Shown piece after piece: positions 7,014 to 12,878 of a DNA stretch of 12,878 nucleotides. Made by a program: the position numbers and the translations under genes. The notes under the pieces were generated by a model. That model was not told the DNA's origin, ran no database searches, and saw only the letters and a list, made by a program, of their open reading frames with translations. The DNA is from Nereida sp965655635 (lineage in GTDB: Bacteria > Pseudomonadota > Alphaproteobacteria > Rhodobacterales > Rhodobacteraceae): assembly GCF_965655635.1 (NCBI RefSeq), contig NZ_CBFHHE010000042.1, forward strand, positions 1-12,878, written 5' to 3'. Position 1 is the stretch's first letter. Every line of letters begins with the position of its first letter.

Positions 7014-8579
7014 CTAGTTCGCTTGACGGCGCAAGAATGCTGGAATTTCGATGCGGTCTTGCTCGGCATTTGTGCTTTGCTCATCATCATATGTTTCTTG
7101 AACCGGAGGCTGCTGGCGCATGGCCGCCGGAGCGGAACGCTCTGACTGCTCGGCCCCACCAGTCATGCGACCAATCAAGCTGTTGATGCCAAAACGAGGA
7201 CGCTCTGCTGCTTCGGGCACTTGCGACGCAGGGGCTGCAGTTGGAGCAGGCTGCGCTTCACGTGCGGGCGTGTTGGACACGGCTGCATTCAAACGCGCAA
7301 GCGCTTCAGCAGAGGGCTGTCCAGGTGCAGGCGCTTGCGGCGCGACATACTGCTCGGCCGCAGGCGCCTCAGGTGCTGGCTGGTACGCGGGAGGAGGTAC
7401 GTCACCACCAGCAGAATACGCGTCGAAAATGTTCTCTGCAGCATCAGCCCCAGCAGGCTGCTCTGCATCAAGCTCGTTAAACAAGCTAGGCTCTGCCGTG
7501 GCTTCACGCGCTGCGACTGGTGCGGGCTGAGCTGGCTCTGGTTGAGCGGCTTGTTGTGGCGCAGCAGGTGTAGCGCTGGCACGGCGTGGGACGGGTACAT
7601 CGTGGACACTGGCAGCAGCGTCGATACCGGTTGCCACGACACTTACGCGCATGATGCCATCGAGAGTTGTGTCCAAAGTTGAACCGACGATGATGTTTGC
7701 ATCCGCGTCCACTTTGTCACGAATAACATTTGCCGCTTCATCCAGCTCGAACAACGTAAGATCGTAGCCGCCGGTGATGTTGATGAGCACACCATTCGCA
7801 CCGTTGAGGCTAATTTCGTCGAGAAGTGGGTTCGCAATGGCTTTCTCTGCAGCCTGCTGCGCACGATCCTCGCCAGACGCCTCGCCTGTTCCCATCATCG
7901 CCTTGCCCATTTCGTCCATCACGGCACGAACGTCTGCGAAGTCGAGGTTGATCAGACCGGGACGGATCATCAAATCAGTCACACCTTTAACGCCTTGATA
8001 AAGGACATCATCAGCCATCGAAAAAGCTTCGGTGAATGTCGTTTTCTCATTCGCCAAACGGAATAGGTTTTGGTTAGGAATGATGATCAGCGTGTCCACC
8101 ATCTTTTGCAGTGCTTCAATACCCTCTTCAGCCTGACGCATGCGCTTTGCACCCTCAAACTGGAACGGCTTTGTGACCACACCAACAGTCAAAACACCCA
8201 ACTCACGCGCCGCTTGCGCGATGATTGGCGCAGCACCTGTACCAGTACCACCACCCATGCCAGCAGTGATAAAGCACATGTGCGCACCTGCGAGGTGGTC
8301 AACGATTTGCTCAATGCTTTCCTCAGCAGCGGCAGCACCAACAGAGGCACGCGCACCGGCACCAAGGCCTTCGGTCACTTTCACACCAAGCTGAATTTTC
8401 GATGGCGCACCAGACTGCTGCAATGCCTGCGCGTCTGTGTTGGCGATGACGAACTCAACCCCCTCAAGGGCTTTTTCGATCATGTTATCAACAGCGTTAC
8501 CGCCAGCGCCCCCAACACCGAAAACAGTGATGCGGGGTTTGAGATCTTCTTGTCCGGGCATGGAGAGGTTAAGTGCCAT
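7014..8579 (-). CDS. ftsZ: Cell division protein FtsZ
   Basis: Tubulin-like GTPase that polymerises into the Z-ring at midcell. The 521-residue protein begins MALNLSMPGQEDLKPRITVFG. The GTP-binding tubulin motif GGGTGTG is at residues 109-115 and the catalytic T7 loop NLDFAD (Asn211, Asp213, Asp216) at 211-216. The globular domain ends near residue 325. A linker of about 180 residues, rich in Pro, Ala and Gln, follows; within it FGINSLIGRMTG is a hydrophobic island. The last residues IEIPAFLRRQAN are the conserved tail that binds FtsA and other partners. The long linker is usual for alphaproteobacteria. ATG 8579 is chosen over a frame extension to 8615 because GGCGGA lies 9 nt upstream and the N terminus fits the family. 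A 227-bp gap separates it from ftsA, and a strong terminator follows, so it can be expressed independently. Confidence 0.98.
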   Translation of the reverse strand: MALNLSMPGQEDLKPRITVFGVGGAGGNAVDNMIEKALEGVEFVIANTDAQALQQSGAPSKIQLGVKVTEGLGAGARASVGAAAAEESIEQIVDHLAGAHMCFITAGMGGGTGTGAAPIIAQAARELGVLTVGVVTKPFQFEGAKRMRQAEEGIEALQKMVDTLIIIPNQNLFRLANEKTTFTEAFSMADDVLYQGVKGVTDLMIRPGLINLDFADVRAVMDEMGKAMMGTGEASGEDRAQQAAEKAIANPLLDEISLNGANGVLINITGGYDLTLFELDEAANVIRDKVDADANIIVGSTLDTTLDGIMRVSVVATGIDAAASVHDVPVPRRASATPAAPQQAAQPEPAQPAPVAAREATAEPSLFNELDAEQPAGADAAENIFDAYSAGGDVPPPAYQPAPEAPAAEQYVAPQAPAPGQPSAEALARLNAAVSNTPAREAQPAPTAAPASQVPEAAERPRFGINSLIGRMTGGAEQSERSAPAAMRQQPPVQETYDDEQSTNAEQDRIEIPAFLRRQAN

Positions 8580-8679
8580 AGTGATATATCCGCCTGAGTT
8601 CGCCGCAGCCCCCAAATTTTCTGGATGCGGCTCGTTTTCAACATTGTGCTCGCCCTGCTTTTACAGGTGCGTACTGCCT

Positions 8680-8706
8680 TTATTAGCAAGTATGATAACG
8701 CGGCAA
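8680..8706 (-). promoter_or_regulatory. Possible promoter upstream of ftsZ
   Basis: On the minus strand TTGCCG (8701-8706) and TAATAA (8680-8685) resemble -35 and -10 hexamers with a 15-bp spacer, shorter than the ideal 17. They lie about 100 bp upstream of the ftsZ start, in the only long gap of this gene group. Support is by appearance only. Confidence 0.25.
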
Positions 8707-8716
8707 TTGGTGCGCG

Positions 8717-8740
8717 TCACCTGAAAAACGGTGATTTCAG
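8717..8740 (-). repeat. Two interlocking inverted repeats between ftsA and ftsZ
   Basis: TCACC (8717-8721) pairs with GGTGA (8730-8734), and CTGAAA (8721-8726) pairs with TTTCAG (8735-8740). The pairs overlap, so only one hairpin can form at a time. The element lies just upstream of the possible ftsZ promoter. It could be an operator or a small RNA switch in read-through transcripts; with 5-bp and 6-bp stems chance is also possible. Confidence 0.35.
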
Positions 8741-8764
8741 CACAAAATAACGGCAAAAAACCGC

Positions 8765-8785
8765 TCAAAAGCCCCTCATCTGGGG
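8765..8785 (-). terminator. Possible weak terminator after ftsA
   Basis: On the minus strand CCCC and GGGG can form a 4-bp stem around a 6-nt loop (8772-8785), followed by CTTTTG and, further on, a T6 run. It starts 21 nt after the ftsA stop. The stem is short and the first T-run is interrupted, so at most it would reduce read-through from ftsA into ftsZ. Confidence 0.25.
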
Positions 8786-8806
8786 GTACAGCCATAGATT
8801 TCGGGG

Positions 8807-10138
8807 TTACCAGTTGTCTTTGAACCACCGGAAGGCGCGCTTTAGGCTGCGCGCGGGATACATTTCGGTCGGCACATCAAAGTCCCACCACTCGTCTTGA
8901 GGGTTCGCTGCAAAAAGCGCTAGCCCGACAGCAGACGAAAATGCAGGCCCTGTTACGGCCTGCGGGAGCCCCTGAACCCGCAACGGCCGCCCCATGCGGA
9001 CGTGCTGCCCCAAAATGCGGCTGGCCAACCCGTCAAGGCCAGGGATTTGGCTCGCACCACCAGTCAGAACAATCTTCTGGCTCGGCAGATGTTCAAAGCC
9101 CGCCGCATCAAGCCGTGCGCGCGCTTCTTCCAGAATTTCCTCTACGCGGGGACGCATGATGCCAATCAACTCGGCGCGGCTTGCCTGACGGCTATCAAGC
9201 TCCCAATCGCCCGTATCACCGCCAAGTTGGATCATGTCACGGTCATCCATACCGGTGGCGTGCACACCGCCGTAATACGTCTTGAGCCGTTCCGCTGTTG
9301 GCGTTGGCACACGCAGACCCATCGCGATATCAGATGTAACGTGATCGCCACCCATACGGACCGCATCTGAGTAAATCATGTGTTTTTTGATGAAAATCGA
9401 AATGCTGGTGGAGCCGCCGCCCATGTCGATACATGCAGCACCCAGTTCTTGCTCGTCCTCGATCAAGGCAGAAAGGCCACTGGAATATGCCGCGGAAGCA
9501 AGGCCAGCCAGTTCTAGGTCGCAGCGCTTCACGCATTGTACGATGTTTTGAATAACGGGCGCATCAACCGTCAGCAGATGCAGATCGGTCATCAATTCTT
9601 GACCCGCCTGCCCGCGCGGATCCGCAAGACCGGACCGATAATCTAGCGCAAAGTTCACAGGCTGCGCATGCAAAACCTCGCGGCCCGCACCGATGTCAGG
9701 CTCATCGCACATCGCCAGAACGCGACCAATGTCCTCATCTGTCACTACGCCTGTTTCAAGTTCAACTTTACCATCAAGACCGTAACTGCGCGGGTTCGCG
9801 CCACTGAAGGAAACAATCACATGATCTACGCGGGTCTCCGCCATTTTTTGGCTGGCCTGCACAGCGGTACGGATGGCGCGCTCTGTCTCAGCCATTGTGG
9901 TGATTTCGCCAAAACTCACCCCACGTGAACGGGTTGTCGCAACGCCAATGACGCGGAAACTTGACTGGCCGGCCAGTGACCCGATCCCCTCAGAGGACGG
10001 GCTTTCAGAGCCGTCAAACCGCAAAACAAAGCACGCTGTCTTTGATGTACCGATATCCAATACCGCAATGACACCTTTTTGAAGGGCCGCTTTGCGGGCG
10101 GTTCGCATGGCGCGTTGCATGGCATAGGGCTGGCTCAT
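8807..10138 (-). CDS. ftsA: Cell division protein FtsA
   Basis: Actin-like ATPase that tethers FtsZ filaments to the inner membrane and recruits later division proteins. It has 443 residues. The actin-fold nucleotide motifs are DIGTSK (phosphate 1, about 28-33), CIDMGGGSTS (phosphate 2, 237-246) and VLTGGASQIPG (adenosine, 357-367). Between phosphate 1 and phosphate 2 lies the FtsA-specific 1C region. The C terminus LKRAFRWFKDNW is an amphipathic basic/aromatic helix, the expected membrane-targeting sequence. The start ATG 10138 overlaps the ftsQ stop (ATGA) and has GGAGG 6 nt upstream (10145-10149), so the choice is firm. The N terminus carries about 20 basic residues before the first actin strand, as is common in this group. 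Translation is probably coupled to ftsQ. Confidence 0.97.
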   Translation of the reverse strand: MSQPYAMQRAMRTARKAALQKGVIAVLDIGTSKTACFVLRFDGSESPSSEGIGSLAGQSSFRVIGVATTRSRGVSFGEITTMAETERAIRTAVQASQKMAETRVDHVIVSFSGANPRSYGLDGKVELETGVVTDEDIGRVLAMCDEPDIGAGREVLHAQPVNFALDYRSGLADPRGQAGQELMTDLHLLTVDAPVIQNIVQCVKRCDLELAGLASAAYSSGLSALIEDEQELGAACIDMGGGSTSISIFIKKHMIYSDAVRMGGDHVTSDIAMGLRVPTPTAERLKTYYGGVHATGMDDRDMIQLGGDTGDWELDSRQASRAELIGIMRPRVEEILEEARARLDAAGFEHLPSQKIVLTGGASQIPGLDGLASRILGQHVRMGRPLRVQGLPQAVTGPAFSSAVGLALFAANPQDEWWDFDVPTEMYPARSLKRAFRWFKDNW

Positions 10139-11064
10139 CGTTGGCCTCCAAACTCAATTTCATTGATTTCACGGATGTCTTCGCTGGCCGCTTCGCCCAA
10201 ACGCACAGTCGGGCGATATGACAATCGCATATCAACGGCCATGACATCGCGGTTCAAAATATCTTGCGCACGGTCTAAGATCACCACACGTTCAAGCGCC
10301 GTTACAGGTGCATCCACGGGCAGCATTATGCGCTGCCCCGTTTGCAGGACAACGTCCCAACGACGCTCGCCCATGCGGACCAATCCTTGAACACGATCAG
10401 CAATCGGCGCCGCAGCGGCGATCACTTGCAGCGCCTCAGCTACGTGGTCTTGCGCCCCCATACCTGCGATCAGTGGCAGATGCGGGTAGGCATTTCTGTC
10501 TTCAACCGCTGCCACACGCTGTCCTGCATCATCACGCAGCTCCATCCCCTCGTGATGACGCCAAACAACTGCTGGCACCCGCTCATACACATCTATCTGC
10601 AATAAATTTCCGGTACGAACCGCAAGGGACGCAGTCTTTACCGCATCAAGGCTTTCAACTGTTTGACGCATTGTCTCAAGGTCCAGATCAAAGCTGGAGA
10701 CAGGCAAATCAACAGGCAAAACTTCACGAATTGCGGCCGCTGTCGCATCAGACGCGCCGTCGATTGCCATAACGTTAACCATGAACTCGGGTCGCGTTTC
10801 AAGCTGTGCACGGGCCTGCTGCCACGCGGCAACTGTTTTGGCGCGGTTATCTGACTGAGCAAAATAAACACCCGCAACAAGTGCCGCGACACACAACGGC
10901 AAACCAAGGCGCACAAAGCTGCGGTATCCGGGACGCAGTCGCAGACGGTGATAGCGATATGCCCACTTTGACGGCGCAGGGTCACGGCGCGGTGCTGACG
11001 CCTCAGGCTGTTCAGTATTGGGCGTGTGCGCACGCAGAATTTGGCGTTTGCCTATCTGTTGCAT
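10135..11064 (-). CDS. ftsQ: Cell division protein FtsQ
   Basis: Bitopic inner-membrane protein that links early and late divisome parts through FtsB and FtsL. It has 309 residues from ATG 11064. A basic, proline-containing cytoplasmic tail (1-52) precedes one membrane segment, LGLPLCVAALVAGVYFA (about 53-69). The periplasmic part begins with a POTRA-type domain (about 85-160, FMVNVMAIDGASDATAAAIREVL onward) and continues into the FtsQ beta domain. The protein fits the family in topology and place, though sequence conservation of FtsQ is generally low. The frame extends to a TTG at 11091, but AAGGGA lies 6 nt before the ATG at 11064, so that start is used. It overlaps the end of ddl by 13 nt and its stop overlaps the ftsA start, so ddl, ftsQ and ftsA should be translated from one message. 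Confidence 0.94.
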   Translation of the reverse strand: MQQIGKRQILRAHTPNTEQPEASAPRRDPAPSKWAYRYHRLRLRPGYRSFVRLGLPLCVAALVAGVYFAQSDNRAKTVAAWQQARAQLETRPEFMVNVMAIDGASDATAAAIREVLPVDLPVSSFDLDLETMRQTVESLDAVKTASLAVRTGNLLQIDVYERVPAVVWRHHEGMELRDDAGQRVAAVEDRNAYPHLPLIAGMGAQDHVAEALQVIAAAAPIADRVQGLVRMGERRWDVVLQTGQRIMLPVDAPVTALERVVILDRAQDILNRDVMAVDMRLSYRPTVRLGEAASEDIREINEIEFGGQR

Positions 11065-11984
11065 GACGCGTCCCTTACCATCCATTCGCAAAACTCAGCG
11101 TAGGACAGCCCTGCGTGTTGCGCCTGTTCAGGGCTAAGCGATGTTGGCGTCATGCCTGGCTGCGTGTTGGTTTCAAGCAAGATGATACCGTCAATGCCAC
11201 GCGCCTCGTCCCAGCGAAAATCAGTTCGCGAAACGCCACGACAGCCCAGCGCAGCATGGGCGCGCAACGCGTAATCCTGACACGCTTTGGTGATTTCATC
11301 CGGAATATCCGCAGGCACAACATGACGCGACCCGCCCGCTACATATTTCGCGTCATAGTCATAAAAACCGTCGGTCAAAATATCAGTTACGGCAAAAACA
11401 CGGTCCCCCATAACGGTGGCCGTTAACTCACGACCATCTGCATAGGCTTCGACCATCATCTCATCTGGCATGTCGTCGGACAGTTGCGGAGGACCATTGG
11501 CGCCATCAGCAACCAGATAGACCCCAACGCTGGACCCTTCATTATTAGGTTTGACCACATACGGCACAGGCATCACGTGGGTCGCCATCACATCTTCGCG
11601 CCGCGCAATCACGCTTGGTACGAAAGGCAGCGCGGCGGCGGCATAAACCTCTTTGGTGCGGGTTTTGTCCATCGCGATCGCAGATGCCATAACGCCCGAA
11701 TGCGTATAGGGAATGTTGAGCCATTCTAGCAGGCCCTGAACGCACCCGTCCTCGCCCCATCGTCCGTGTAGTGCATTGAACGCCACATCAGGGGCAAGCG
11801 CCAACAGCTGCGCTCCAAGATCTGTGCCAGCATCAATCGAATGAACATCATGACCAAGACTGCTGAGTGCAGCGCACACTTGCTCACCGGACGACAAAGA
11901 GACCTCACGCTCTGCGCTTGGCCCGCCCATCAGTACTGCAATTTTTAGGGGGTCACTGCCTGACTTACCCACCGTTTGCCTCAT
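11052..11984 (-). CDS. ddl: D-alanine--D-alanine ligase
   Basis: ATP-grasp enzyme joining two D-alanines for the peptidoglycan stem peptide, in the cytoplasm. It has 310 residues. The N-terminal GGPSAEREVSLSSG loop (20-33) and the HGRWGEDG segment (about 75-82) bind substrate. VVKPNNEGSSVGV is the ATP-grasp central region, GRELTATVMG follows, and LLETNTQPGMTPTS holds the metal-binding and oxyanion residues near the C terminus. All hallmark motifs are intact. The ATG at 11984 is used, with purines (GGGGAG) immediately upstream; a GTG at 11972 is a real alternative because GAGG lies 6 nt before it, and it would drop only four residues. It follows murB after 109 nt and overlaps ftsQ by 13 nt. 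Confidence 0.96.
   Translation of the reverse strand: MRQTVGKSGSDPLKIAVLMGGPSAEREVSLSSGEQVCAALSSLGHDVHSIDAGTDLGAQLLALAPDVAFNALHGRWGEDGCVQGLLEWLNIPYTHSGVMASAIAMDKTRTKEVYAAAALPFVPSVIARREDVMATHVMPVPYVVKPNNEGSSVGVYLVADGANGPPQLSDDMPDEMMVEAYADGRELTATVMGDRVFAVTDILTDGFYDYDAKYVAGGSRHVVPADIPDEITKACQDYALRAHAALGCRGVSRTDFRWDEARGIDGIILLETNTQPGMTPTSLSPEQAQHAGLSYAEFCEWMVRDASCNR
11071..11076 (-). promoter_or_regulatory. Ribosome binding site deciding the ftsQ start
   Basis: On the minus strand AAGGGA ends 6 nt before ATG 11064, inside the end of ddl. The upstream TTG at 11091 has no such site. Confidence 0.6.
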
Positions 11985-12093
11985 CTCCCCGCTCTCGTCA
12001 GAACGGATTGCGCGCGCATGGTTGCACGCTTCTTTTCATGTCCGAGGGCTGCTCTGCCCGCCATTCTCATCGTTGCCCGCTTTTCTTGCGCGC

Positions 12094-12878
12094 TTATTTT
12101 GCGGCAGGTTCACCCACTCGCATAATTTCCCACTCTAGCGTCAGGCCACTGTTTTCGTAAACCTTTTTTCGCACCAACTCGCCCAGTTTTTCCAAATCAT
12201 CAGCGGTGGCATCCCCCGTGTTGATGAGAAAATTCGGATGTTTTGGAGACACCTGCGCACCACCAAGTGTGAACCCGCGCAGGCCAGCATCCTCAATCAC
12301 TTTCCACGCCTTTAGGTCGTGAACATCATCCGCCCGCCCTGTTGAGCTGAACCCCGCAGGGTTGCGAAAAGTGCTACCCGCACTTCTGTCTTTGGTCGGC
12401 TGGGTTTCATCGCGCTTGGCCAGCTGAGCCGCCATTGTGTCGTGCAAGGTTTGCGGATCACCCGCGGGCGCCTCAAACACCGCATGGGTCAATACCCAGC
12501 CTTCGGGCAACGTAGATGTTCGATAGCCAAAGGCTAAATCATCAGGACCAAGTTCAACCTGCTCACCGCTGCGCGTTACGGCTTCGGCCTTTATAAAGTG
12601 ATCCGCCGTATACCGCCCATAACATCCCGCATTCATCCGAAGAGCGCCACCAATTGAACCTGGGATTGTGCGCAAGAACGTCAAATCAAGACCGGCATCG
12701 GCCGCTTTACGCGCCACATGGGCATCAAGTGCTGCAACTCCTGACCGCACAGCGGTGCCGCTAATTTCTATGTCAGTAAAACCGCGGCCCATCCGAATGA
12801 CAGCCGCGCGCAACCCACCGTCGCGAACGATCAAATTGCTGCCGACACCCATTGGGAACACGGGCGTCTCAGCAGGCA
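12094..12878 (-). CDS. murB: UDP-N-acetylenolpyruvoylglucosamine reductase MurB, N terminus cut by window edge
   Basis: FAD/NADPH-dependent reductase that completes UDP-N-acetylmuramic acid, in the cytoplasm. The frame is open to the right edge (PAETPVFPMGVGSNLIVRDG), so the start is outside the window; the GTG at 12861 lies within the FAD-binding fold and is not the start. About 260 residues are visible, roughly the last five-sixths of a ~310-residue enzyme. GVGSNL and GSIGGALRMNAGCYG bind FAD and substrate; AGSTFRNP carries the catalytic serine (proton donor); and LEWEI near the end carries the catalytic glutamate. The layout of the C-terminal part is that of the shorter, type II-like MurB. 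It should be co-transcribed with ddl, 109 nt downstream, and murC is expected just beyond the edge. Confidence 0.96.
   Translation of the reverse strand, partial: PAETPVFPMGVGSNLIVRDGGLRAAVIRMGRGFTDIEISGTAVRSGVAALDAHVARKAADAGLDLTFLRTIPGSIGGALRMNAGCYGRYTADHFIKAEAVTRSGEQVELGPDDLAFGYRTSTLPEGWVLTHAVFEAPAGDPQTLHDTMAAQLAKRDETQPTKDRSAGSTFRNPAGFSSTGRADDVHDLKAWKVIEDAGLRGFTLGGAQVSPKHPNFLINTGDATADDLEKLGELVRKKVYENSGLTLEWEIMRVGEPAAK

Noticed and set aside
7130..7600. Repeat array suspected from the Pro/Ala/Gln-rich codons in ftsZ
   Set aside because: It is irregular low-complexity coding for the FtsZ linker, with no fixed period or spacers.
8070..8597. Plus-strand frame of 175 codons
   Set aside because: It lies opposite the conserved GTPase domain of ftsZ and has no recognisable motif.

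Overview
The window looks like a chromosomal piece of an alphaproteobacterium, most likely a Rhodobacterales (Roseobacter-group) species. The evidence is the order of the division and cell-wall (dcw) cluster, the long proline/alanine-rich FtsZ linker ending in an IEIPAFLRRQAN tail, and the character of the proteins. No RNA gene, transposon, CRISPR array or phage gene was seen. This is mostly ordinary housekeeping DNA with one clearly unusual locus.

From 3.2 kb to the right edge everything is on the minus strand. In transcription order (right to left) it reads murB (cut by the window edge), ddl, ftsQ, ftsA, ftsZ, lpxC, bamD, recN. murB and ddl make peptidoglycan precursors (UDP-MurNAc and D-Ala-D-Ala). 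FtsQ, FtsA and FtsZ build the divisome. LpxC commits UDP-acyl-GlcNAc to lipid A, BamD helps insert outer-membrane proteins, and RecN handles double-strand breaks. ddl-ftsQ-ftsA overlap and look translationally coupled. A 227-bp gap before ftsZ holds possible promoter and hairpin elements. A good intrinsic terminator follows ftsZ, so lpxC should have its own promoter, and a phased TAAC repeat sits in that leader.

Directly after recN (1515-3213, minus strand) lies a decayed CLC-family chloride channel/transporter gene. I see four separate defects. The expected ATG start, overlapping the recN stop as TGATG, reads TGATT. Two single-base deletions fall in T5 runs (plus-strand 2427-2431 and 2372-2376). 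A premature TAA at 1578-1580 is followed by 20 more in-frame family-like codons. Repairing them gives one reading frame of exactly 567 codons. This is the strongest finding in the window.

The left end is on the plus strand, convergent with the rest: a 5'-truncated Xaa-Pro aminopeptidase (M24B) gene followed, with an ATGA overlap, by a small DUF427-type gene that ends 3 bp before the natural stop of the CLC remnant.
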